Of a DNA stretch of 14,434 bases, positions 6,047 through 14,189 are shown piece after piece. The stretch spans positions 1 to 14,434 of the forward strand of contig SLFE01000239.1 in the NCBI GenBank assembly GCA_007124415.1, read 5' to 3'. The position numbers and the translations under genes are program-made. The DNA comes from Waddliaceae bacterium (GTDB lineage: Bacteria; Chlamydiota; Chlamydiia; Chlamydiales; SLFE01). Positions within the stretch are counted from its first letter, which is position 1; each line of letters opens with the position of its first letter. The notes beneath the pieces are model-generated. The model was not told the origin of the DNA and did no database searches. It saw only the letters and a program-made list of their open reading frames with translations.

Positions 6047-8038
6047 TTAGCCGCCGACACCGGCTTCCCGCGGGACGGGGCTAGGGCTCTCGATAAGATT
6101 GAGCTTTTGAAGGATGATCAAATCTTTCATTATATTCATCCCTTCGGTCAGCTGAAGATCGTTTTTGCCCCATCCGGCCTCTTTGTCCTCGTCGAAATTC
6201 AAATCTCTTTTCTTAACTTCTTCGAGAAAGGCCTGATAATTTTTATTGTTCTCAATACGAATTGAAGAATTTTTTTTCAATATCGAAACATAGTCATCGT
6301 AAATAGAAAGCCGGGGCTGCAGGTTGAATTTGTACAGATTGGTGATCTTGGCCCTCTGGAAAAAGGGGACATCGGAAAGATCGTCGTCGAAGTTAGGGTC
6401 AATCTTGTCGGTATCGAGGGGAAATTTACCATATTTTTCACCCACTTCCGACTCCGACAGCATGCCGGGCACTTCAATATCGGAGGAGACGCCGACCAGC
6501 TGAGGGCTGCTCCCTGAAACAGTATAGTAGCGCCCTCTGGTCACCTTATACTCCCCTGCCGGATTGACCTCGCCCTGGCCCGTGGCATTCAGCGTAAAGG
6601 TTTGAAACGAGCCTTTTCCAAAGCTGTGATCGTCTCCAACGATGAGCGCCCGACCATAATCTTGAAGGGTTTGCGCCACAATTTCGGATGCCGAAGCGCT
6701 TGCGCGATTGATCATGACAATGAGCGGGCCGTTCCAAATCGTCCTTCCGTCCAGGTTGCGCAGATGCTGGACCTTTCCCGTATCGTCTTTAATCGAAACC
6801 ACAACGCCCTTGGTGATAAAAAGCCCTGTGACGGCGACAGCCTGCGACAGCATGCCTCCGGAATTGTTGCGAAGGTCGAGAACAACTCCCAAAACTTTAT
6901 GATCTTCCTTAATTTTTTCAAGCTCCCGCGTCAGGTCCGCGGCAGAAGAGCTTTCGGGGTCCTGATAGAAAGAAAAGAGTTTGAGATAAGCGATCACCCC
7001 GTCTCCAAAAGGTTCATACGTTGCCTCGTAGCGCGACTCCTTCAAAACAACTTCGCTCCGGATGACTGTGATGTCGTGAGTCTGCTGATCGACGACCTCG
7101 CCGTCTTCTTTTTTATCCCGAAGGACGGTCAGGGTCACAGGAGTGTCCTCCTCCCCTCTGATCAAACTGACAGCATCTGTGATGCTCATCCCGACGACCG
7201 GCTCTCCGTCAACGGCAATGATCAAATCGTCCACTTTGAGCTCGCCCCCTCGATCGGCGGGGCCGCCCTCGATAATTTTTATGACTTTAAAGCCATTAAT
7301 ATCGTCTCTCAAGGCCGCTCCAATACCGAAAAGCCGTTGCTGGACATTGATCAAAAACTGCTGAGCCTCCTCCGGAGTGAAATAGGCGGTATGGGAATCG
7401 AGGGCTGAAGCGAAGGCTTTTAACACTTTCGACAACATGAGCCGCTTTCGGTAATTGGGTTCGCTCTTCAGAATTTCTTCTTCATAATTTTGTCTCTGTT
7501 TATTGATTCTTTGAAGGGATTTCTCCTGCAGCTCGTCCGTCAGTTTTCCGGCAGCCTGAAGCTGAAGGGCCTTCATCTCCATAATGCGGGTGAGCAGCTC
7601 CTGCTCCGACTTGGCCCACTCCATATCTTTGAACTTATTGGCATCGACTTTTTCGGGAAGAGCGGTTTCATCGATCATTTTTTCCAGCCGGTTCCGCCTG
7701 TCGATCGCCTCAATCATAGCATCGTAAATACCGTTGAAGCTTGAGAAGTCTTTTCGGGCGACGCTTTCCTTCACCTCGGCGACAAAGACGTCGGAAGGCT
7801 CGATCCATTCCTGAATATCGGATTCAATAAAATAGGTCTTAGTCGGATCCAGTTCCTCGACAAAATTGATAAGAGCCCTTTGGACAATCTCGGGACTCAC
7901 CTCCTTTTGAGAAACATGCGAGTCCATAATCTCGGCCAGCATCGAATGAGCTTCCTTGGCATCGATCTCGGGAGGCTTGCCCTGAGCGGCAAAAGGAATC
8001 AGGAGTGCAAAGAGTATAAAAATAATTCTGCGGGTCAT
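6047..8038 (-). CDS. tsp: Tail-specific periplasmic protease (Tsp/Prc, S41 family)
   Basis: A 663-residue carboxy-terminal processing protease, close in length to E. coli Prc and Chlamydia CT441. It begins with a signal peptide (MTRRIIFILFALLIPFAAQG), so it acts in the periplasm. A helical N-terminal domain (about 25-215) is followed by a PDZ domain (about 236-308; GIGAALRDDINGFKVIKII) and the S41 catalytic domain (about 345-500). The dyad is visible: Ser449 in NRASASASEIVA and Lys475 in SFGKGSF, with one extra residue between them compared with Prc. LDLRNNSGGML is the typical strand before it. The C-terminal domain ends in a Gly/Pro-rich tail. The ATG has GAGGA six bases upstream. An 82-nt gap separates it from the upstream small membrane gene; TACAAT (8076-8081) could be a -10 box there, but no good -35 accompanies it. 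In chlamydiae Tsp is linked to developmental-cycle control; that is prior knowledge. Confidence 0.95.
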   Translation of the reverse strand: MTRRIIFILFALLIPFAAQGKPPEIDAKEAHSMLAEIMDSHVSQKEVSPEIVQRALINFVEELDPTKTYFIESDIQEWIEPSDVFVAEVKESVARKDFSSFNGIYDAMIEAIDRRNRLEKMIDETALPEKVDANKFKDMEWAKSEQELLTRIMEMKALQLQAAGKLTDELQEKSLQRINKQRQNYEEEILKSEPNYRKRLMLSKVLKAFASALDSHTAYFTPEEAQQFLINVQQRLFGIGAALRDDINGFKVIKIIEGGPADRGGELKVDDLIIAVDGEPVVGMSITDAVSLIRGEEDTPVTLTVLRDKKEDGEVVDQQTHDITVIRSEVVLKESRYEATYEPFGDGVIAYLKLFSFYQDPESSSAADLTRELEKIKEDHKVLGVVLDLRNNSGGMLSQAVAVTGLFITKGVVVSIKDDTGKVQHLRNLDGRTIWNGPLIVMINRASASASEIVAQTLQDYGRALIVGDDHSFGKGSFQTFTLNATGQGEVNPAGEYKVTRGRYYTVSGSSPQLVGVSSDIEVPGMLSESEVGEKYGKFPLDTDKIDPNFDDDLSDVPFFQRAKITNLYKFNLQPRLSIYDDYVSILKKNSSIRIENNKNYQAFLEEVKKRDLNFDEDKEAGWGKNDLQLTEGMNIMKDLIILQKLNLIESPSPVPREAGVGG

Positions 8039-8120
8039 TTTTTCCTCAAAAGTTTATTAAATCAGTTAATTTCCCATTGTAATCGATTTTGAATATTGAA
8101 GAAAGGAGGGAATGCAAAAC

Positions 8121-8333
8121 CTATTTCTTCAGAGCTTTAATGAACCAAATCACTGTAAATTTAAAAGTGTAGATCAGGGTAAAGATAGCGGCTGCAAAAA
8201 TGACCGAATAGGCCAGCTTCTCGCCGAATGTCGCCTCGTTGCCATAGTAATTGAAAATCAACCCCGCCAAAAAAATTGACAAACCGACAATAACTAAATT
8301 TCCGACGACTGAAACGATTCCGGTTAACTTCAA
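8121..8333 (-). CDS. Small two-helix membrane protein, unknown function
   Basis: A 70-residue protein with two hydrophobic helices, about residues 5-28 (VSVVGNLVIVGLSIFLAGLIF) and 40-65 (AYSVIFAAAIFTLIYTFKFTVIWFI), joined by a short polar loop NYYGNEATFGEK and ending in basic ALKK. It starts 9 nt after the F-box stop; the ribosome binding site TGAGGTG includes the TGA stop codon of that gene, so translation is probably coupled. No family is recognised. The size and hairpin shape would fit a helper or anchoring protein, a holin-like protein or an inclusion-membrane type bilobed hydrophobic hairpin, but the sequence does not decide. It is on the same strand as tsp, 82 nt upstream of it. Confidence 0.7.
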   Translation of the reverse strand: MKLTGIVSVVGNLVIVGLSIFLAGLIFNYYGNEATFGEKLAYSVIFAAAIFTLIYTFKFTVIWFIKALKK

Positions 8334-8342
8334 ATCGGCACC

Positions 8343-9512
8343 TCAAGTTGAAGATAAGCGATTTTTAAATAAAAATTCATGTTTTTTCTGTTTAAGACTC
8401 GCCGCTTCCCGATTAAGCTGCTCCAAGTCGCTCTCTGTCAGCAATGAGCTGATGATGATCAGAACTGTCTTGAACGCTTCCCTTGCCTCGGCGGCCTCTT
8501 TCATCAATAACCGCGCCCCACGCAATGTCAATCTGCAGTCGTAGAGTATGAATTTCACGTCATGCGCGTGGCCCCTCAAAAACCTGCAAAGAGCCTCGAC
8601 ATGATCGTCATTAAGAGAGGGTTTGAGATTCAGCGACAGCCAAGACACATTTTCCATTTTCAAGAGAAAGTCCATGCAGCTGTTATAATCTTCGCCCCAA
8701 GGTGAATCAACCGGAAGGCAATTGCCGAAAGACAGATTGACGACCGACTGCGAGCGTTTCAGCAAAAACGAGGAGAGAAAATTCCATGTGGACCGGTTCA
8801 CTCCCCCTTCCCCCCGCGTTTCCAGATCGACTGAAAGCCCCGCTTTTTCAGGCAGTGCGAGCATGACAGCCCGTTCTGTGCTGCCGATCTCCTCTTCCAG
8901 ATTCTCATTGATATCATAGCGGGGAAATCCGATTTCCAAAGGGCCGTAATGAGTTTTGAGGGTGAGAAGGTTGTGGTAAAGCGGCTCGACCGTGAAACCG
9001 TGCAGGCTCAGTGTTAGGCGGGTCCAGCTAAAACGTCTGCTAAAGCGTTCTTCAGCAATTTTTTTTATTTTAAACATTAGCTGCCTTTCGACAAAATTCT
9101 CAAGGCGGCAGGTCTTGATCTTCTGCAATTGAAAAAGTTGGTAGAAATAAGAGGAGAGAAGTTCATCCGCCTCTTCAAAAAACGAAGGCTGCCTCTTCCA
9201 GAACAGGCGCCACAATCCTTTTAATTGCCGGTTTTGGGGTGTAAAATCCTTTTTAATTATCTTTTGCTTCAACTCAAGCAATTGCGGAGGCATCAGATCG
9301 CTGCTTTCGGGAATGGAATCGATTAATACCAGCAACACCTTGGAGCAAGTGATATTGCGCCTCGACTCGTTTTCCACAAGATCCCGCCATTTGCGGCATA
9401 CCGATGAAATTCGGGCAAGATCCGATGTCGACACGTTATAAAATATCTTAAGCGCAATCTCGTCCGAAAGGCGGTCAAAGCAGCTTTGCGAATTCTTAAT
9501 CACCATTGACAT
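8343..9512 (-). CDS. F-box domain protein, probable host-directed effector
   Basis: A 389-residue protein with an F-box at residues 12-50 (FDRLSDEIALKIFYNVSTSDLARISSVCRKWRDLV): the L-P/S-D-E start, central Leu/Ile pattern and C-R-K-W end are typical. F-boxes dock onto Skp1 of eukaryotic SCF ubiquitin ligases; bacteria have no such complex, so in amoeba-associated bacteria these proteins are considered effectors that redirect host ubiquitylation. The rest is a substrate-type region: a Lys/Phe-rich helical section (75-180), then a region with degenerate leucine-rich repeats near the end (about 275-345, NLSFGNCL, WLSLNLKPSLNDDHVEALCRFL, LYDCRLTLRGARLL), like ribonuclease-inhibitor-type repeats. 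No amino-terminal signal peptide; secretion by the type III system would be expected. The start is the first of two ATGs (MSM), with GGAAAG three bases upstream. It diverges from the dehydrogenase gene with only 19 nt between the starts. Confidence 0.82.
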   Translation of the reverse strand: MSMVIKNSQSCFDRLSDEIALKIFYNVSTSDLARISSVCRKWRDLVENESRRNITCSKVLLVLIDSIPESSDLMPPQLLELKQKIIKKDFTPQNRQLKGLWRLFWKRQPSFFEEADELLSSYFYQLFQLQKIKTCRLENFVERQLMFKIKKIAEERFSRRFSWTRLTLSLHGFTVEPLYHNLLTLKTHYGPLEIGFPRYDINENLEEEIGSTERAVMLALPEKAGLSVDLETRGEGGVNRSTWNFLSSFLLKRSQSVVNLSFGNCLPVDSPWGEDYNSCMDFLLKMENVSWLSLNLKPSLNDDHVEALCRFLRGHAHDVKFILYDCRLTLRGARLLMKEAAEAREAFKTVLIIISSLLTESDLEQLNREAASLKQKKHEFLFKNRLSST

Positions 9513-9531
9513 ATACTTTCCATATTTCTAT

Positions 9532-10935
9532 ATGTCATACAGGATGCAGTCATTTTTCAATTTAAAAAAACCGGATTCTTTTATTGAAGGCGAAATTGCT
9601 GAGAATGGATCGGCAGAGCAGGCCGTCGAAGCCGCTTCGCAATCGTTTGACCGTTGGAAAAAGACGCCGCCGCAGGAAAGGTCGCGCATTCTCCGAAAAG
9701 TCGGCGATATCATGCTGGACCATAGAGTCCGGCTTGCAAATATCATGACAGGCGAGATGGGCAAGACAAGAAAGGACGGCCTTGCCGAAGTTGCCTACTC
9801 GTCAGGTTTTTTCCATTGGTTTTCAGGAGAAGCCGAAAGGCTCTACAACAGCCAGCTCCGATCGCCGGACGGAGACAAAACCATCCATTACTTAAAAGCG
9901 CCCGTCGGCCCCTGCGGACTCATCACCCCCTGGAATTTTCCCCTCGCCATGCCCGCCAGAAAAATTGCCGCCGCCCTTGCCGCCGGATGCTCCCTTGTGC
10001 TCAAACCCGCCGCCGAGTGCCCTATGAGCGCTCTTTTCACCGCTTTTGCCTGCCGGGAAGCCGGAATTCCCCCAGGTGTCGTCAACGTTATTTTAGGAGA
10101 CGCAAAAACCGTCGGCGAAACTCTTCTGGATTCTCCGAAAATTAAAAAGATCAGCTTCACAGGAAGCACCGAGGTCGGCATCTACCTCTATGAGCGTTCG
10201 GCTAAGACACTGAAAAAATTGTCGCTTGAGCTCGGCGGCAACGCCCCCGTTATCATTTTTGACGACGCCGACATCGACCTGGCAGTTGAGCAGGCCGTTA
10301 TCGCCAAATTCCGTAACAACGGTCAGTCCTGCGTTGCGGCCAACAGAATCTTTGTCCAGGAATCAGTCCATGACGCCTTCGCCGAAAAATTTACCGCTGC
10401 GGTCAAAAAATTGAAGGTGGGCGACCCCGCCGATCCCGAGACCGACTTGACCGACACGCTTCACTCGAGCGTTCTCGAAAAAGTTCCCAAGCACATCGAA
10501 GACGCTCTGAAAAATGGGGCGAAGGCCCTCTTGAAAGGGAGCCGCCCGTTCGAACCGACCATCTTGTCGGAGGCTGCTCCCGAGATGCTTATATGCCGCG
10601 AAGAAACCTTCGGCCCCGCCGTCCCCCTCATTCGATTTTCCGAGGAGAGCGACGCCTTCGGCATGGCAAACGACACGCCCTACGGCCTTGCCTCCTACCT
10701 CTTCACGCAAAGTCTAAAACGGGCAAGACGTGCCATGGACGAGCTGCAATTCGGAATCATCGGAATCAACGACGGCCTTCCGAGCAGCCCTTCGCTTTCT
10801 TTCGGGGGTGTCAAAAAATCGGGACTCGGCCGCGAGGGCGGCCCTGCAGGCATCGACGAATACCTCGTCGAAAAGTGCGTCTCTCTCAGGTCTTGGCAAG
10901 CTGAACCTCAGCCTCAGGCTCAATCCGGTCGGTAA
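9532..10935 (+). CDS. gabD: NAD(P)-dependent aldehyde dehydrogenase, succinate-semialdehyde dehydrogenase type
   Basis: A 467-residue aldehyde dehydrogenase. Catalytic parts are intact: Asn135 in TPWNFP, the cofactor loop FTGSTEVG (209-216), the general base Glu233 in LELGGN, and the nucleophile Cys267 in NNGQSCVAANR. The ending FGGVKKSGLGREGGPAGIDEYLVEK is the GabD-type signature, so succinate semialdehyde to succinate is the most likely reaction, feeding the TCA cycle; other short-chain aldehydes are possible. The start is unsettled: ATG at 9532 or ATG at 9544, neither with a good Shine-Dalgarno sequence; the first is given. The amino end (MSYRMQSFFNLKK) is shorter and less regular than in typical GabD. 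Its last 50 nt overlap the end of the convergent nucleotide transporter gene. The tail QAEPQPQAQSGR after the conserved end is produced by that overlap region. Confidence 0.88.
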   Translation: MSYRMQSFFNLKKPDSFIEGEIAENGSAEQAVEAASQSFDRWKKTPPQERSRILRKVGDIMLDHRVRLANIMTGEMGKTRKDGLAEVAYSSGFFHWFSGEAERLYNSQLRSPDGDKTIHYLKAPVGPCGLITPWNFPLAMPARKIAAALAAGCSLVLKPAAECPMSALFTAFACREAGIPPGVVNVILGDAKTVGETLLDSPKIKKISFTGSTEVGIYLYERSAKTLKKLSLELGGNAPVIIFDDADIDLAVEQAVIAKFRNNGQSCVAANRIFVQESVHDAFAEKFTAAVKKLKVGDPADPETDLTDTLHSSVLEKVPKHIEDALKNGAKALLKGSRPFEPTILSEAAPEMLICREETFGPAVPLIRFSEESDAFGMANDTPYGLASYLFTQSLKRARRAMDELQFGIIGINDGLPSSPSLSFGGVKKSGLGREGGPAGIDEYLVEKCVSLRSWQAEPQPQAQSGR

Positions 10936-12460
10936 TCCCTTCGGCAGTGTCGTTTTTCTCAATGGCCATTTTAGCAAACTCGACCCCGAGAACCTTGACA
11001 GCTCCGAACCAGACAAAAATGACTCCCATCAAAATCCCGGCAACATAAGGGGCGCTTTGGGTCAGCGAAGAAAAGATCAGAAGGAGCGCCTGATGGATCA
11101 CGGCGCCGCCCGATTTGCCAAGCCTTGAGCCCACGCCGTCAATCGCAGCTTTCCCTTTGAGCTTGGTCTCGTGGTCCAAAGGTATGAAGGCCATTTCCTT
11201 TGTGGAGTCGAACACGGAATACTTAGCCGACTTGCAGAGGCAGTTTTGCGCCCCGCCGAACATCACCGCCATAGCAAGAGGAGTCATCCCCATAAAATAG
11301 AGCGTAGTGTCAACCATAAATTGGCGGTAAAAAAGAAACCCGAAAAATCCAAGACTGGTGACAAGCAGGACAAACGGAGTGATCATGGCAGTTTTCGTCC
11401 ATCCGGCCCTTCCAATTACTTTACCGATAAAAAAGGAGGCGGCAGATGAGACAATTCCAAGAAGAATCGTGACATTGCTCAAATAAATGAAGTAATCGTC
11501 GCGGTTGGGATACAGGTTTTTCAGCTGGTCCTTCCAAACAACTTCGACTAAATTGATAGTCAGATTATACGCGACAACGATGATCGCGATGCAAATCAAG
11601 TATTTGGACTTGGCAAGGAAGGAGAAGCTATCCCTCAGCGACTGTTTTTTCTTTATCCTGATCGCATGGTTGGATCTGTGGAGATCGATATAATCCGGCG
11701 AATTCAGGACATGCCGGTTGAGCCACCAGAACACCCCCATAATGCACAGGCCGACAATGCAGACAGCCAAAACAACTTCCATAATCGTCTGCTCAAAGGC
11801 ATCGCTGCCGAACGGCAGGCTCGGATTATACTCCAGGCTTGAAAAATAGCGTCCCGACAAGCCGGCAATAACGGCGGAAAAACTGGAAACGACGCTGAAG
11901 ATGCTGTAGTAGCGCCGGGCATCCTTGACTTTTGTGATTTCATTGGCAAATCCCCAAAACAAAACTGTCAGCACTATGCTCGACCAGAGTTCGCACATAA
12001 CGTAAAACATCGTAAACGACCAGTGCCTGATCATGGAGATAAAACCCTGGGCGCCCGAAGGAAGAATTGTTTCAAGAAAGCGGGCAAAGCCGACAAGCTC
12101 TAGCCGCTCGCGCATCGGATAGAGAATAAAGCCGAAAATCCCGTAAGCGATGAGAAACCCCCAAACCATGATGTAATAGACCTTTTCCTGGCTGAATCGG
12201 TTCGACAGCTTTGTAAAAGCATAGGCGGAAAGAACGGCCATGGGCAGCATCGCCCACACCTTGATAAAGGGAATGACAGCCCCTCCGGATGATTTTGCGG
12301 TCACCACAAGAACATCCTTCAGATTGCGGAGAATGCTGTAATTAAAGCAGGTTAGAAACAGGATAAGCAGCATAGGAATAACCAATTTCAGCTCGCTGCG
12401 ATAGAAAGGCCAAAATATCGACCTAAAATATCCTAATTTCGCTTGTTCTGCAGTCTTCAT
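10886..12460 (-). CDS. NTT-family nucleotide transporter (ATP/ADP translocase type), copy 1
   Basis: A 524-residue inner-membrane protein of the TLC/NTT family with about 12 hydrophobic helices. These carriers let obligate intracellular bacteria and plastids exchange nucleotides with the host. Four charged residues needed for transport in plant and bacterial members are in place: Lys48 (LRNLKDVLV), Glu157 (CELWSSIVL), Glu306 (NLVEVVWKDQL) and Lys437 (KLKGKAAIDG). FIPLDHETKLKGKAAID and GSRLGKSGGAVIHQ are strong family blocks. All four being present suits ATP/ADP exchange, but chlamydial paralogs with other nucleotide substrates share them, so the substrate is undecided. The ATG has AAGGAC nine bases before it. 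The polar tail (about 500-524; EKNDTAEGITDRIEPEAEV) overlaps the end of the dehydrogenase gene on the other strand. The second copy lies 101 nt upstream in the same direction. Confidence 0.93.
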   Translation of the reverse strand: MKTAEQAKLGYFRSIFWPFYRSELKLVIPMLLILFLTCFNYSILRNLKDVLVVTAKSSGGAVIPFIKVWAMLPMAVLSAYAFTKLSNRFSQEKVYYIMVWGFLIAYGIFGFILYPMRERLELVGFARFLETILPSGAQGFISMIRHWSFTMFYVMCELWSSIVLTVLFWGFANEITKVKDARRYYSIFSVVSSFSAVIAGLSGRYFSSLEYNPSLPFGSDAFEQTIMEVVLAVCIVGLCIMGVFWWLNRHVLNSPDYIDLHRSNHAIRIKKKQSLRDSFSFLAKSKYLICIAIIVVAYNLTINLVEVVWKDQLKNLYPNRDDYFIYLSNVTILLGIVSSAASFFIGKVIGRAGWTKTAMITPFVLLVTSLGFFGFLFYRQFMVDTTLYFMGMTPLAMAVMFGGAQNCLCKSAKYSVFDSTKEMAFIPLDHETKLKGKAAIDGVGSRLGKSGGAVIHQALLLIFSSLTQSAPYVAGILMGVIFVWFGAVKVLGVEFAKMAIEKNDTAEGITDRIEPEAEVQLAKT

Positions 12461-12482
12461 AATAACAAGTCCTTAAAAATAA

Positions 12483-12511
12483 AAATTAACACATTAATTA
12501 ATTAAAATCAA
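12483..12511 (-). promoter_or_regulatory. Candidate promoter of NTT copy 1
   Basis: On the minus strand TTGATT (12506-12511) and TAATTT (12483-12488) are spaced by 17 nt in the AT-rich 101-nt gap between the two transporter genes. The predicted start, near 12476, would leave a leader of only about 15 nt carrying the AAGGAC ribosome site. TTGATTTTAATTA (12499-12511) is identical to the sequence at the promoter of NTT copy 2. The region is so AT-rich that chance matches are easy. Confidence 0.35.
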
Positions 12512-12561
12512 CTAAAAAATAAAAAATATTAAATACTAATATTGAACAAATTAATAATATT

Positions 12562-14127
12562 TTACCCTTGCAAGAGAGGTTCGGCTTCGGAAGTTGCAGG
12601 AGTAGCGGCGGCTGTTTCCTGCTCGCCGGATGTTAGAGAATCAAATTGTTTGCCTAGGGATGAGACGGCTCCCATCCAGATCCCAATGACCGCAAGGAGA
12701 AAACCGGCGACGTAAGGGGCGCTTAAAGAAAGAGAGGAAAAGGATATCAGCAACACTTGATGGATGGCCGATCCTCCCGATTTTCCAAGGCGGTTGCAGA
12801 CGCCGTCTATTGCGGCCTTGCCTTTGATTTTGCATTCCTGGCTTAAAGGGATGAATGCCACTTCTTTCGTGGCGTCGTAAATTGTATATTTGGCACCGCG
12901 GCTCAAGACATTTTGCAGAGTGCCGAAAAAGACGATAAGGGCAAGCGGAGATGTCCCGATCAACCCTTGGGCATAGATCGGAAAATACTCTTTGGCAAAA
13001 AACAGGCCGAAGAAGGCAATACTGGTCACAAGGAGGATTATGGGAGTCAACATAGCCGTCATCGTCCATCCGCAGCGCCGTATCAGATTCCCCGTCCCTA
13101 AAAATGAGGTGCACGTGGCCAGAGCGCCGATAATCACCATAACCTGGTTCATATAGAGATTGTACTCGCTTGGATTTGGGTACAACTCGTGAACCTGATA
13201 TTTCCACAGCACTTCAACGAGGTTGATTATGATATTATAGGCAATAGTGACGACCGCAAGGAATATCAAGTAACGGGATTTGAAAAGATAGGAAAAATTT
13301 TCCCTCATAGACATCTTCCCTTTGACTTCCCCCTGCGACAGCTTGTCAGCCTCCGCCTTGTCCCGTTCGAGGACTTGCGTGTGCATCCACCGGAAAACCG
13401 CCATTGAGGCAACTCCGCAGACAACCACAATAGAGACCAAAATCAGCATTTGCTGATCCCAAGGGCGGCTGCCGTATGGTATGAACGAGATCATTCCCGT
13501 TCTCGAGATGTAGACGGCGATTTGACCTGCGATCATGCCGGAGATATTTGTTCCGATCCCCAAAATGGCGTAAAAACGCTTGGCCTCCCCGAGATGGGTA
13601 ACCTGATTGGCAAACCCCCAAAACAGGAGAAACAAGACAATATTTCCCCATAGCTCGGCCATGACATAAAAGGTGGAAAACGACCAGTTCCGGATCATCG
13701 CAACAAACCCTTTCATTCCGGCCGGCAGAAGCAATTGAAGCCTGTCGGCAAATTCATGGGGATGCACGACTTCTCTCCAGGGATAGAGGACAAAGATGAA
13801 GAAGACGAAATAGAGCAAGAAGACAGACATCATCGTGTAGAAGACCATCTCTCTGGAGAGCCTGTTGCAGAGCTTGGTAAAAACATAAGTGAGAAGTACC
13901 GATCCGGGAAACATGATCCAAAGCTTGATAAATGGAATTACCTCAGCCCCCGACTGCTTGCCGGTAGCAACGACCAATGTATCTTTCATCGTTCTCAAGA
14001 CATTATAATTGAAGGTAATAAGAAATAAAATCAGGAGCATGGGGAGGAGTTTACGAAGCTCGTGGCCATGAATTGGCCAAAAAAACGATCGCCACCCGGA
14101 AAACTCTGGAGCTGTCGAATCCGACAT
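12562..14127 (-). CDS. NTT-family nucleotide transporter (ATP/ADP translocase type), copy 2
   Basis: A 521-residue paralog of the neighbouring transporter, co-linear with it over nearly the whole length. The four transport-critical charges sit at Lys48 (LRTMKDTLVV), Glu158 (AELWGNIVL), Glu305 (NLVEVLWKYQV) and Lys437 (KIKGKAAIDG). About 12 hydrophobic helices are visible, starting with LLPMLLILFLITFNY (27-41). Differences lie mainly in loops (a charged Lys/Glu/Asp stretch at 254-272) and in the tail (SGEQETAAATPATSEAEPLLQG). It is likely an exchanger or importer of nucleotides across the inner membrane; which nucleotide cannot be told. The ATG follows AGGGAC by three bases. It has a good promoter about 60 nt upstream and lies just after pgk on the same strand. 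Confidence 0.93.
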   Translation of the reverse strand: MSDSTAPEFSGWRSFFWPIHGHELRKLLPMLLILFLITFNYNVLRTMKDTLVVATGKQSGAEVIPFIKLWIMFPGSVLLTYVFTKLCNRLSREMVFYTMMSVFLLYFVFFIFVLYPWREVVHPHEFADRLQLLLPAGMKGFVAMIRNWSFSTFYVMAELWGNIVLFLLFWGFANQVTHLGEAKRFYAILGIGTNISGMIAGQIAVYISRTGMISFIPYGSRPWDQQMLILVSIVVVCGVASMAVFRWMHTQVLERDKAEADKLSQGEVKGKMSMRENFSYLFKSRYLIFLAVVTIAYNIIINLVEVLWKYQVHELYPNPSEYNLYMNQVMVIIGALATCTSFLGTGNLIRRCGWTMTAMLTPIILLVTSIAFFGLFFAKEYFPIYAQGLIGTSPLALIVFFGTLQNVLSRGAKYTIYDATKEVAFIPLSQECKIKGKAAIDGVCNRLGKSGGSAIHQVLLISFSSLSLSAPYVAGFLLAVIGIWMGAVSSLGKQFDSLTSGEQETAAATPATSEAEPLLQG

Positions 14128-14160
14128 TAAGTCCCTACTGGGGTCAAAGTTTTAAGAATT

Positions 14161-14186
14161 GTTCCCAACGCTTAATGCTTGAGAAC
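14161..14186 (-). other. Inverted repeat in the NTT copy 2 leader
   Basis: On the minus strand GTTCTCAAGC pairs with GCGTTGGGAAC (one bulge, one G-T wobble) around an ATTAA loop. It lies at the predicted 5' end of the transporter message and 65 nt past the pgk stop. There is no clear T-tract after it, so a terminator for pgk is doubtful; a 5' mRNA-stabilising hairpin or protein-binding site is possible. Confidence 0.35.
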
Positions 14187-14189
14187 CCG

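Noticed and set aside
6602..7408. Long open frame of 268 codons on the plus strand inside tsp
   Set aside because: It is antisense to the catalytic and PDZ regions of a clear protease gene, shows no recognisable motif, and long antisense frames are common in genes of this codon use.
12461..12561. Small gene or RNA between the two transporters
   Set aside because: The stretch is almost pure A/T with no ribosome site or stable structure; only a possible promoter can be suggested.
13735..14028. Charged 97-codon plus-strand frame inside NTT copy 2
   Set aside because: It is the antisense shadow of hydrophobic transmembrane codons, which characteristically yields Asp/Glu/Lys-rich sequence.
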